Shown here piece by piece: positions 33,424 to 42,063 of a DNA stretch of 64,000 nt. The notes beneath the pieces are model-generated. The model searched no databases. It was not told where the DNA came from and saw only the letters and a list, made by a program, of their open reading frames with translations. Position numbers and translations under genes: made by a program. Source of the DNA: CAZAMP01 sp964486455 (GTDB lineage: Bacteria > Eisenbacteria > RBG-16-71-46 > CAZAMP01). The first letter of the stretch is position 1; each line of letters begins with the position of its first letter. The DNA lies in assembly GCA_964486455.1 (NCBI GenBank), contig CAZAMP010000026.1, positions 1 through 64,000 of the forward strand, written 5' to 3'.

Positions 33424-35955
33424 GTGGCGGAGACAACCGAGCGAATCGTCCCGATGTCGTTGGAGGAAGAGCTACGAAACGCGTATCTCGACTACTCCAT
33501 GAGCGTCATCGTGAATCGAGCGTTGCCGGATGCTCGGGACGGGCTCAAGCCGGTGCAGCGCCGCATCCTCGTCGCGATGCGCGAGCTGAACCTTCAACAC
33601 AATCGCCCCTATAGGAAGTCGGCCAAGATCACCGGCGATGTGACCGGTAACTACCATCCCCACGGAACCGCCGCGGTCTACGAGACTATGGTCCGCATGG
33701 CTCAGGACTTTTCCCTCCGCTATCCCTTGGTGGACGGTCAGGGGAACTTCGGCTCGGTCGATGGTGACGGAGCCGCGGCCGAGCGATACACCGAGGCGCG
33801 GCTCACAATCGCATCCGAGCAAATGCTCGACGACCTCGACAAGGAGACGGTGGACCGCCGGCCGAACTACGATGAGACGCGCGAGGAGCCAATCGTTCTT
33901 CCGGCACGCTTCCCAAATCTCTTGGTGAACGGGGCGACCGGTATCGCCGTTGGGATGGCAACGAATATTCCGCCGCACAACCTGGGTGAGGTTGCCGACG
34001 GGTTGTGCCTGCTTCTCGAAAACCCGGACACCCCAGACGAAGAGCTTATGACGATCGTCAAGGGACCCGATTTCCCGACCGGCGGGATCATCTACGGGAC
34101 CCAGGGCATCCGCGACGCCTACACCACGGGCCGCGGCCTCATCACGGTGAGGGCGAGGGCCGAGATCGAGGTGAACGATCGGACCGGGCGAGAGCGCATT
34201 CTCATCACCGAGCTTCCCTATCAGGTCAACAAAGCGTCTCTTCTCGAGAAGATCGCCCACCTCGTCAAGCAGGGCACGATCACCGGCATTCAGGACATCC
34301 GGGACGAATCGGGCCGGGACGGAATGAGGGCGGTCATCGAGATCAAGAGAGACGCACCGTCACAGATCGTCCTGAACCGGCTCTTCAAGCACACGGCCAT
34401 GCAGTCTACGTTCGGGGCGAACATGGTCGCGCTCGTCGCGCTTCAGCCCGAACAGCTTCCCCTGCGAAAGATGCTCTCGACGTTCCTCGACCACCGTCGG
34501 GAGATCATCCTGCGCCGAACGAAGTTCGAGCTGGATGAGGCCGAGCGGCGGGCGCACATCATCGAAGGCCTACGCAAAGCGCTCGACGAGATCGACGCCG
34601 TCATCACGACGATACGGGAGTCGAAGGACGTTCCGACCGCTCGCGAGGCGCTGATGACCCGTTTCGGCCTGACCGAACTGCAGGCGACGGCAATTCTCGA
34701 GATGCGCCTGCAGCGCCTCACGGGACTCGAGCGCCAGAAGCTCGACAACGAGTATGAGCAACTGGTCAAGGAGATCGCCGGGCTCAAGGCGATTCTCGGG
34801 AGCGAGTCGAGGGTGAGCGGCGTCATTCGCGACGAGATTCTGAATATTCGGGAGAAATTCGCGGACGAGCGGCGTACAGAGATAGTAGCGGCCGCGGCAG
34901 GAGTGTTCGATGCGGAGGACTTGATTCCCGAGGAAGACATGGTCGTGACGATCAGCCACCTCGGGTACATCAAGCGGCTTCCGCTGGCGACCTATCGCCA
35001 GCAGCGACGTGGCGGGCGAGGCAAGACCGGAGCGACGACCCGCGAAGAGGACTGGGTAGAGGATCTCTTCATCGCCTCGACCCACACGTACATCCTCTTC
35101 TTCACGGATGCGGGCCGCTGCTACTGGCTCAAGGTTTATGAAATCCCGCAGGCCGGCCGGGCCGCGAGAGGAAAGGCGATCGTCAACTGCCTGCAGCTCA
35201 AGCCGGACGAACGCGTGACGGCCTTCACGCGCGTTTCCGAGTTTGACGACAACCATTTCCTCGTGATGGCGACCCGGAAAGGTGTGATCAAGAAAGTGCC
35301 GCTGTCGGCGTTCAGTAATCCTCGGCGAGCGGGGATCCGCGCAGTGGACCTCCTTCCGGGCGACAAGCTGATCGAAGCGTCGCTGACGGACGGCACGAAC
35401 GACGTCGTGCTCGCGACACGAAACGGCCGTGCGGTGCGCTTCAACGAAATGCGTCTCCGGCCGATGGGCCGGACGGCACGCGGCGTGCGCGGCATCACGC
35501 TGGGCGGCGCCGAGGATCGCGTCGTGGGCATGGTGGTAGTGAAGCGAGCGGCGACACTCCTCACCGTGACGGAGAACGGCTTTGGCAAGCGGAGCGACAT
35601 CGCCGCCTACCGGCTCACGAGCCGGGGTGGAAAAGGCGTGATCAATGTTCGCGTCACGGAGAAGAACGGTCCGGTCGTGGCCATTCGTGAGGTCGCGGTG
35701 GACGATCAAGTCATGCTCATCACCTCGCAAGGGTTGGTGATCCGCGTGCCGGTCAAGGACCTGCAGGTCAGAGGCCGGGCGACGCAGGGCGTTCGGCTGA
35801 TCAACGTCACCGAAGGATACAAGGTTACCGATGTGGCGAGGGTGGAGACGACGAAGGCCGAGCGAAACAACGCAAACGGCAAACAGAAGACGGGAGACGC
35901 CACGAATGGCGAGGCGGGCAACGGGAGCGCTCCGACCGACACGTCGGACGCTTAG
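33424..35955 (+). CDS. gyrA: DNA gyrase subunit A
   Basis: 843 aa from a GTG with AAGGGAG upstream. The active-site Tyr is Y122 in ERYTEARLT and numbering coincides with E. coli. The GyrA box QRRGGRGKTG is present, so this is gyrase rather than topoisomerase IV. The C-terminal pinwheel repeats follow. The quinolone-pocket segment reads HGTAAVYET: Thr82, Ala83 and Glu87 replace the E. coli Asp82, Ser83 and Asp87. The tail beyond the pinwheel (ETTKAERNNANGKQKTGDATNGEAGNGSAPTDTSDA) is low complexity. Its last 50 nt overlap the next gene. Confidence 0.97.
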   Translation: MAETTERIVPMSLEEELRNAYLDYSMSVIVNRALPDARDGLKPVQRRILVAMRELNLQHNRPYRKSAKITGDVTGNYHPHGTAAVYETMVRMAQDFSLRYPLVDGQGNFGSVDGDGAAAERYTEARLTIASEQMLDDLDKETVDRRPNYDETREEPIVLPARFPNLLVNGATGIAVGMATNIPPHNLGEVADGLCLLLENPDTPDEELMTIVKGPDFPTGGIIYGTQGIRDAYTTGRGLITVRARAEIEVNDRTGRERILITELPYQVNKASLLEKIAHLVKQGTITGIQDIRDESGRDGMRAVIEIKRDAPSQIVLNRLFKHTAMQSTFGANMVALVALQPEQLPLRKMLSTFLDHRREIILRRTKFELDEAERRAHIIEGLRKALDEIDAVITTIRESKDVPTAREALMTRFGLTELQATAILEMRLQRLTGLERQKLDNEYEQLVKEIAGLKAILGSESRVSGVIRDEILNIREKFADERRTEIVAAAAGVFDAEDLIPEEDMVVTISHLGYIKRLPLATYRQQRRGGRGKTGATTREEDWVEDLFIASTHTYILFFTDAGRCYWLKVYEIPQAGRAARGKAIVNCLQLKPDERVTAFTRVSEFDDNHFLVMATRKGVIKKVPLSAFSNPRRAGIRAVDLLPGDKLIEASLTDGTNDVVLATRNGRAVRFNEMRLRPMGRTARGVRGITLGGAEDRVVGMVVVKRAATLLTVTENGFGKRSDIAAYRLTSRGGKGVINVRVTEKNGPVVAIREVAVDDQVMLITSQGLVIRVPVKDLQVRGRATQGVRLINVTEGYKVTDVARVETTKAERNNANGKQKTGDATNGEAGNGSAPTDTSDA

Positions 35956-37186
35956 TCGGGCCGCGGCACTCGCCGCGGTGATCATGGCGGGGTTGATCGG
36001 CTGTGATCCTCCATCGAATCCGGTCAGCACCACCATGAATCCTCGGGATCCGGGCGGGGCGGAGCTACAGACGCTCCGGATCGATTCGCTTTCCACGGAG
36101 TCGTACGTTCATTCCTCAGACATCACGGAAAGTGATCGTGTCCAATTCGGAAGATGGGGACAGATCACGGCGATGGCGTTCCTGCAGGTGGATCCGGATC
36201 TCCTGATCGAGCTGACCGGGGACTCGCTGTCGGATGCGACCATCTCCGGCGCCGAGCTTTCATTCAACTGCGCGGGGATTCAGGGGGATACGATCGATCT
36301 CACCCTGATGACGATTCCGATCGATGCCGCCTGGATGGAGGACGAGATTGCGTGGGAAACACGCCCCGTTTTCGGGGCGGACTCGATTCCGTCCGCGATG
36401 GCGAGTTGTGCGGGGGACACGCTCTTTCCGGAAAGGACGATCGCGCTCTCGAACTCGATGATCGAGCGCTGGATCGCGAACCCGGATTCGAACTTCGGTT
36501 TCTCACTCGCCATCGTCGGCGATTCGACCGTAGTTCAGCTGGCGTCGACGGAAAACAACCTTGCCTACGAAAGCACGGTCGGCAATATCGAGAATGTGCC
36601 CGGGCCCCGCATCCGTTTCACGGCCACGCCGACGGTGGGCGAAGATGTGACGGTTGTCGTATCCGCGGATCAATTTCTGCAGGATACGCACATCTTTTCA
36701 CCGGACGGTGCCATGGATGAAGGCACCGAGCGACTACAGGTCGGGCGGGGAGTTACGCACCGGCTCGTTGTTCGCCCGGAGCTTCCGGACTTCGACGAGC
36801 ACTCGAACGTCCACCAGGCGCTACTTCATTTGACGCTTCTCGATCACCCCCGGTTTGACGAGACGCTCGACCTCGAAGTCTTTCGGCTGACGGAAACGGG
36901 TGATTGGCCTGAAGGACCGGTCGCGGATTCTTTGCTCGAGACGAGCGGGATCGTTTGGAGTCGGGCCGAGCTGTCGCCCGGCGATGCGTCGGTCGCCGTT
37001 TCGATCACGAACATGATCCAGACGTGGAGTGATGACATCTACGATGACCTCGGTCTTCTCATACGCGCGGCGTCCGAGGACAGAGGTCTTACCACCGTGG
37101 CCTTTGCGTCGCCGTCGGACAGTGTGGCGTCCCGGCGGCCGTGGGTGGAGGTGATCTATACGACCTCCTACGGAGGACGCCCATGA
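35906..37186 (+). CDS. lipoprotein with DNRLRE-like beta domains
   Basis: 426 aa. The N-terminus MARRATGALRPTRRTLSRAAALAAVIMAGLIGC is a basic region, a hydrophobic core and a lipobox. Two related halves (about 60-215 and 230-425) have the look of DNRLRE-type modules: an AFLQVD strand, ISGAELSFNCAG, then a W-x2-D-E-I-x-W-E-T-R-P motif, and in the second half ALLHLTLLDHP and WVEVIYTT. Such modules occur in exported proteins of many phyla; the function is unknown. The ATG at 35906 lies inside the end of gyrA but has GGGAG nine bases upstream. Its stop overlaps the next start as ATGA. Confidence 0.7.
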   Translation: MARRATGALRPTRRTLSRAAALAAVIMAGLIGCDPPSNPVSTTMNPRDPGGAELQTLRIDSLSTESYVHSSDITESDRVQFGRWGQITAMAFLQVDPDLLIELTGDSLSDATISGAELSFNCAGIQGDTIDLTLMTIPIDAAWMEDEIAWETRPVFGADSIPSAMASCAGDTLFPERTIALSNSMIERWIANPDSNFGFSLAIVGDSTVVQLASTENNLAYESTVGNIENVPGPRIRFTATPTVGEDVTVVVSADQFLQDTHIFSPDGAMDEGTERLQVGRGVTHRLVVRPELPDFDEHSNVHQALLHLTLLDHPRFDETLDLEVFRLTETGDWPEGPVADSLLETSGIVWSRAELSPGDASVAVSITNMIQTWSDDIYDDLGLLIRAASEDRGLTTVAFASPSDSVASRRPWVEVIYTTSYGGRP

Positions 37187-38406
37187 ACTCGATAACCCGT
37201 CTCATGGCCTTGACTGGAACGCTGCTGTTCGCCGCGCTGCCGCCTGTGGCGTTTCCGGGCAGTGCGCTCGCCGAGAGCGTCTTCGCTTCAACAGGCCTCG
37301 GGCGCTGGCACAGCGCCGTCGATGCCCGTGCCGGAGGGATGGGCGATGTGACCATCGTGGCTCCGTCACGATGGAGCTTCTCGCCGACGAATCCGTCTCT
37401 CCTGGCAAGGCTTCCGGGGGCCGGCGTTCACCTGACGGCCGGAACCGACTTCACACGGGTTGACGCGGGCCTCGGGACCGAGACACGGACCGACGGCCGC
37501 ATTGTCACCCTCCACGCCGCCACGCCCCTTCCCATGGGATTGGTCGGCGCCGCTAGCCTGGCGGAGATGTCGGATGGCCGCTACGACATCGCTCATGAGA
37601 TCGAATCCACGACGACGTATACGCTGCGCGCGCGAGGAACGGGCGGGTGGACGCAAGGGGGGCTCGCATTGGCCCGTCGCTATCGTGGGTTGTCGCTCGG
37701 CGCGGGCGTGATGTTCCCCTTCGGGAGCCTTCACGAAGAGTTCACACGCGAGTTCGACGACGATGAGTATGAGGATCGACAGGAAGAGCTGGACACGACG
37801 CTCGAAGGCGCGACCTTCTTGACGTTCGCCGGACACTTCGAGTACGAGCCGATCGTTCTTGCCGGTTTCGTGCAGTTACCCACCGAGGGTGAGCTCGAGA
37901 CCGAGCGAACCTGGGAGGGCGGCAAGAGCGCCTCCAGTCGATCGTTCGACATTCCCGGGGCTTTCGGTGCTGGAACGCGCGTCTCGGTATCACCGAGGCT
38001 CACGGTCGTCGGCGACATCCGGCGTCAGTCGTGGTCGTCGGCTGAGCTTGAAGACTCCGGTGAAGGTGGAGACGGCGCGGCGCGGCCCTTCTTCAACACG
38101 ACCGAATTCGGAGCGGGCCTTCAGTGGACGCAGGCGGGTGAGCGTACGGAATCATCGTTCTCGCGTATGCAGCTTCGCGCGGGATACCGTTACATACCGT
38201 GGAACATGGCCGGGCCCGCGCTCGGCCACCGCGTGACCGACCGGGTGCTCACGGCCGGCGTCGGGATCCCGTTTCGAGATGAGAGCGGGATGATCGACAT
38301 CGCGCTCCGGTACACGAGCCGGCGCGAGGCGGATAGCGACCTGAAGGAAGACATCATCAGCGTTCTCTTCGGGCTGTCGTTCTCGAAGCAGGAGCGTCCA
38401 TACTGA
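37183..38406 (+). CDS. outer-membrane beta-barrel protein (FadL/PorV-like)
   Basis: 407 aa with a signal peptide (TGTLLFAALPPVAFPGSALA). The mature start, LGRWHSAVDARAGGMGDVTIVAPSRWSFSPTNPSLLAR, resembles the 'omega-like' opening of PorV/PorQ/FadL-type proteins. The rest alternates barrel strands (GAGVMFPFGSLHEEF, EYEPIVLAGFVQLP, RLTVVGDIRRQSW, MIDIALRYTSR). It ends in hydrophobic VLFGLSFSK before a short tail. The start codon overlaps the previous stop (ATGA), so lipoprotein and barrel are coupled. Substrate or partner unknown. Confidence 0.72.
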   Translation: MNSITRLMALTGTLLFAALPPVAFPGSALAESVFASTGLGRWHSAVDARAGGMGDVTIVAPSRWSFSPTNPSLLARLPGAGVHLTAGTDFTRVDAGLGTETRTDGRIVTLHAATPLPMGLVGAASLAEMSDGRYDIAHEIESTTTYTLRARGTGGWTQGGLALARRYRGLSLGAGVMFPFGSLHEEFTREFDDDEYEDRQEELDTTLEGATFLTFAGHFEYEPIVLAGFVQLPTEGELETERTWEGGKSASSRSFDIPGAFGAGTRVSVSPRLTVVGDIRRQSWSSAELEDSGEGGDGAARPFFNTTEFGAGLQWTQAGERTESSFSRMQLRAGYRYIPWNMAGPALGHRVTDRVLTAGVGIPFRDESGMIDIALRYTSRREADSDLKEDIISVLFGLSFSKQERPY

Positions 38407-38420
38407 GGAGTCTTCGTGTC

Positions 38421-40445
38421 ATGTCCCTGCTGCGGCGGGCTGGCGATGACCTCATCCTCTTTGCAGTCGCCCTCGGCGTGAGGGTCGTCTACTTCCTTCC
38501 GCACACCAAGAGCATCTACTTCAACCGCCCCATACTCGATTCGCTTTGGATTCACCAGTGGGCCAGTGCGCTGGCGACCGGGACCGCTGCGGACAGTGAC
38601 GCGTTCTTTCGAGCGCCCCTCTATCCGTATTTCGTCGCCCTGGTCTACCGGTTGTTCGGCGCCGGCGCATGGATCATGGAACCGATCCAGCATCTCATGG
38701 GCGCGGTCTCGGTTGTGCTGCTCTATCGGCTCGGGCGGTTGCTCTTCGATCGGCGCACCGGTTTTCTCGCTGGGCTCTTCCTGGCGTTCTACTGGCTCGC
38801 GGTCTACTTCGAGGGCGAGCTTCTCATCGTCAGCCTACTCGTTCTTCTGACGGTCGCGTTTCTCTATCTCTTTGTGAAGGCGACGGAAGCATCGGAGCCG
38901 AGCGGTCGGGCACTGAGCTGGCTTGCCGGTGGACTTCTTCTGGGGTTGGCATGCGCGGCGCGACCGAACTTTCTTTTCTTCGCGCCGATCGCAACGATCT
39001 GGCCGCTCGTTACCCGTCGATGTCGCGCATCGTTCGTGTCGTGCGCGCTTGTGGCCGCCGGGATCATCATCCCCATCGCGCCGATCACACTGCGAAACAT
39101 CAATGTCGCCGATGATCTCGTGCTGATCTCCTCGCAGGGGGGGCTCAACTTCTTCATCGGCAACGGGCCGGGAGCGGACGGGAAGACGGCCACCGCGCCG
39201 GCCTCGATGGGACCGATGACGAGAGACGACGTTGCGGCCCGCTATCGAGACAACGTTACGCTCGCCGGTCGGCAGGTGGCCGAGGAGGCGGAAGGGCGAA
39301 GGCTCAAGGCGTCTGAGGTCTCCCGCTATTGGTTCTCGAGAAGCTGGCGGTCGATCGCCGACGCACCCGCCGAAGCGGCATTTCGGCTTCTGCGGAAGAT
39401 TTATTATTTTTGTAACGGTTTTGAAATAAGCAACAACAAGGATCTGCGCGAAGTTCTGTCTGAGACACCATGGATTCGGGTGGCGATGGTTAATCTGTTG
39501 TGGGTGCTACCGTTGGCGTGGGTCGGCTTGGCCGGTGGGATCGGGAGGCACTTGGGTCGCCTGCTTATTGTTTCTTTTATGTTAATTTATCTCATCTCGG
39601 TGATCCTCTTCTTCGTGAATGCTCGCTTCAGACTGCCGGTGATCCCAATTGCTTTCCTATTTGCCTCGTCCGGAGCCTGGCGATTGAAGGATGTTGTGAG
39701 CAGAGGAGTCGGGACGTCCCTGGATCCTGAGATCCGGGAAGGACGACCGCTTGGGATATCCCGCGTCGCGCCGAGGGGGACGTCGCGCAGTCGAGAGGCC
39801 ATCGGGCTATCACTGGTGTTGGTGGTTGGGATCCTGGTCTCGAACAGCCGGCTCTTCGGAATCGATGAGCGGCGGGGTCTCTCGGGCCACCACGTGAACC
39901 GAGCGGTCGTTCTCGTGGAAGCTGGCCGATGTGATGAAGCGATAAAGGCTTATGATGATGCCGTCTCGCTGGCCCCAGAGATGATCGAGGCGACTTACGG
40001 ACGGGCCCGGGCCCTCGAGCGGTGTGGTCGTATCGATGAGGCCATCCTGGCCTACCGGGATTTGGCTGAGGAGAGACCCGATTTCGCGTTCTGCCAGCTG
40101 GCTCTCGGGCGTCTCCTGTCCGAGGGGGGGAGGATCGACGAGGCGGACGCGGCTTACAGCAAAGCGATTGCGATCGAGCCGGAACTGGCCGACGCGCATC
40201 TGAACTACGCTGGCTTCCTGATGAAGACCGGAGCCTACGAGCGGGCGGCTCCGGCCTTCGAGCGTGGGCTGGAGTTGGATTCAGCGCGGTTGATCGGGTG
40301 GATCAACTACGGCTATACTCTCGCGGCTCTGGGTCGCCTCGCAGACGCAATCTCGGCTTGGGAACGCGTCCTCGCGCTGGATCCCCGCAACGAGACGGCG
40401 CGGTCAAACATAGAACGGGCCAGGACAATGCTGGAGAACCCCTGA
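38421..40445 (+). CDS. multi-pass glycosyltransferase-like (GT39/PMT type) protein with C-terminal TPRs
   Basis: 674 aa. Residues 1-440 contain about ten membrane helices. An early loop (FNRPILDSLWIHQWASAL...DAFFRAPLYPYFVALVYRLFG) is typical of the PMT_2/ArnT superfamily, which transfers sugars from lipid carriers outside the membrane; its Asp in the first periplasmic loop (ILDSLW) is a candidate catalytic residue. Residues about 485-674 are five tetratricopeptide repeats (AVVLVEAGRCDEAIKAYDDAVSLAP, ALGRLLSEGGRIDEADAAYSKAI). This is the same design as many protein O-glycosylation-like enzymes of uncultivated bacteria. A short AT-rich stretch with rare codons lies near 39395-39600. It is 14 nt after the barrel gene. 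Confidence 0.75.
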   Translation: MSLLRRAGDDLILFAVALGVRVVYFLPHTKSIYFNRPILDSLWIHQWASALATGTAADSDAFFRAPLYPYFVALVYRLFGAGAWIMEPIQHLMGAVSVVLLYRLGRLLFDRRTGFLAGLFLAFYWLAVYFEGELLIVSLLVLLTVAFLYLFVKATEASEPSGRALSWLAGGLLLGLACAARPNFLFFAPIATIWPLVTRRCRASFVSCALVAAGIIIPIAPITLRNINVADDLVLISSQGGLNFFIGNGPGADGKTATAPASMGPMTRDDVAARYRDNVTLAGRQVAEEAEGRRLKASEVSRYWFSRSWRSIADAPAEAAFRLLRKIYYFCNGFEISNNKDLREVLSETPWIRVAMVNLLWVLPLAWVGLAGGIGRHLGRLLIVSFMLIYLISVILFFVNARFRLPVIPIAFLFASSGAWRLKDVVSRGVGTSLDPEIREGRPLGISRVAPRGTSRSREAIGLSLVLVVGILVSNSRLFGIDERRGLSGHHVNRAVVLVEAGRCDEAIKAYDDAVSLAPEMIEATYGRARALERCGRIDEAILAYRDLAEERPDFAFCQLALGRLLSEGGRIDEADAAYSKAIAIEPELADAHLNYAGFLMKTGAYERAAPAFERGLELDSARLIGWINYGYTLAALGRLADAISAWERVLALDPRNETARSNIERARTMLENP

Positions 40446-40501
40446 GTAGGGGCCGGGAGATCGGCCATCGGCCGGCGCTGGCCACGGAATAGAGGGACAC
40501 G

Positions 40502-40945
40502 ATGAAGGTACGCTGGATCATCCTCGCCGGAACCCTCTTGGTGATAATCGTCGTGTTCGCGTTCATGCCCGCCGGCGGTCGGCTTCTCAGGGGCAAGAAA
40601 GAACACGATGGCCCCCGCTCGCTCGTCGTCGTGAAGCGAATGCCCGGATCCGCGGCCTACGAGATTCCTGTCTATGCGCCGCTCGACGGTGCGAAGGTTT
40701 CTGTCTCGGATCTTCCCGGAATGGAATTTCGCTGGGGAGCAGTCCGTGGCGCCCGTCGCTACGTGGTGCTATTGAACAACGAGGTTGGAGAGCTTGTCTG
40801 GCGGGCGTCAGCCAAAGACACTACGGTCGTCATGCCGGACAGGCTGAGGCGAATGGTGCTACCTGGGGGCCGCCTGAAATGGGTCGTCCAGGTTCCGACC
40901 TTGTCAGCCAGCAGCGATCTCTACCGCATCGAGCTCACCGAGTAG
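40502..40945 (+). CDS. small membrane-anchored protein with Fn3-like domain
   Basis: 147 aa. One N-terminal helix (WIILAGTLLVIIVVFAFMPAGG) is followed by a beta-rich domain (YEIPVYAPLDGAKVSVSDLPGMEFRWGAVRGARRYVVLLNNEVGELVWRASAKDTTVVMP), the pattern of a fibronectin-III-like module. GAGGGA lies just upstream of the ATG. It is last in the gyrA-to-parA surface set, 57 nt after the TPR gene. Function unknown. Confidence 0.65.
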   Translation: MKVRWIILAGTLLVIIVVFAFMPAGGRLLRGKKEHDGPRSLVVVKRMPGSAAYEIPVYAPLDGAKVSVSDLPGMEFRWGAVRGARRYVVLLNNEVGELVWRASAKDTTVVMPDRLRRMVLPGGRLKWVVQVPTLSASSDLYRIELTE

Positions 40946-40968
40946 ATAAGCCCTCTAAGCGCTCATAT

Positions 40969-40984
40969 TGTTTCACGTGAAACA
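40969..40984. promoter_or_regulatory. parS: parS centromere site 1
   Basis: TGTTTCACGTGAAACA, an exact match to the universal bacterial parS palindrome; symmetry extends one base further on each side. It lies about 100 nt upstream of parA and 13 kb from oriC. ParB loads here as a CTP clamp. Confidence 0.95.
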
Positions 40985-41088
40985 AACGGCTTGCACCGAT
41001 GTGAGCGCATCGGTATCGTCTCCGCCGAGCGGCCGTCGATCGGCGACGGCCGAGAGGTTGGGTCGGCCGCAACGTACCCTTTCTTGCC

Positions 41089-42063
41089 ATGTGCTTACCC
41101 CACGAAGAGATGAATGCAGCAGACTCCCTCGCGTCGGGGCCGGAAGTGGAATCACGACACGACACGATATCGCGATCGTCAGCGCGTGAAGCACGCGTCA
41201 TCACACTCGCCAATCAAAAAGGTGGGGTCGGCAAGACAACAACCGCGATCAATCTCTCGGCGGCACTCGCACTTGCGGGTAAGAAGGTCCTGCTCGCCGA
41301 TCTCGATCCACAGGCGAACGCGACAAGCGGGCTTGGCCTGAACGGCGACGCATATCCTCTGTCGGTTTACGAAGTCTTGCTCGGGGCTGATGAGGTGACG
41401 ACCGCGATCATCAAGACCGAGATCGATAATCTCGAACTGCTTCCGTCCACCCGTCGCCTTGTTGGGGCCGAGCTCGAGCTGACCAACGTTGATCGGCGAG
41501 AGCATCGGCTTCGGGATGGGTTGCAGCCACTCCTTTCGTTGTATGACTTCATCTTCATTGACTGTCCGCCCTCTCTTGGATTGCTTACCCTGAATGCGCT
41601 CACGGCGACGCAGTCGATCTTGATTCCTATTCAGTGCGAATACTATGCGCTCGAGGGGCTTGGGAGCCTCCTGCATACGGTGCGACTGGTGCAGGATCGA
41701 CTGAACAAGGCGCTCTTCATCGAGGGCGTGCTACTGACCATGTATGACAGTCGCTTGAATCTGGCCCGCCAGGTCGCGGACGAGGCAAGGCAGTACTTCG
41801 GAGAGCGAGTGTATGAATCCGTGATCCCGCGCAACGTCAGAATCAGCGAGGCTCCGAGCTTCGGACGACCGGTTTTGACGTATGAGCCGAACTGCACGGG
41901 GGCGATAAGCTTCAAGAACCTAGCGGAGGAAGTTCTACGAGATGAGCAAGAGAGTACTCGGACGCGGGCTGGACGCCCTGATTCCGAAGACAGAGCCGGA
42001 GGCGAGGACTCCTGGCGATCAGATTCTGCACATCCCGCTCGACAAGATCAGACGCAATCCTGA
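41089..42063 (+). CDS. parA: chromosome partitioning ATPase ParA (Soj)
   Basis: 324 aa. Deviant Walker A KGGVGKTT (about 44-51), the ADLDPQAN motif and FIFIDCPPSLG identify a ParA/Soj ATPase that works with ParB on parS. The first 35 residues are a variable extension, so the true start may be the ATG at 41110 or later. The core ends near EEVLRDE. The last roughly 40 residues are low-complexity and coincide with the out-of-frame start of parB: the genes overlap by 122 nt. Confidence 0.93.
   Translation: MCLPHEEMNAADSLASGPEVESRHDTISRSSAREARVITLANQKGGVGKTTTAINLSAALALAGKKVLLADLDPQANATSGLGLNGDAYPLSVYEVLLGADEVTTAIIKTEIDNLELLPSTRRLVGAELELTNVDRREHRLRDGLQPLLSLYDFIFIDCPPSLGLLTLNALTATQSILIPIQCEYYALEGLGSLLHTVRLVQDRLNKALFIEGVLLTMYDSRLNLARQVADEARQYFGERVYESVIPRNVRISEAPSFGRPVLTYEPNCTGAISFKNLAEEVLRDEQESTRTRAGRPDSEDRAGGEDSWRSDSAHPARQDQTQS

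Noticed and set aside
34570..36096. 508-codon minus-strand frame
   Set aside because: Antisense to gyrA; GC-rich DNA gives long false frames. gyrA itself is unambiguous.
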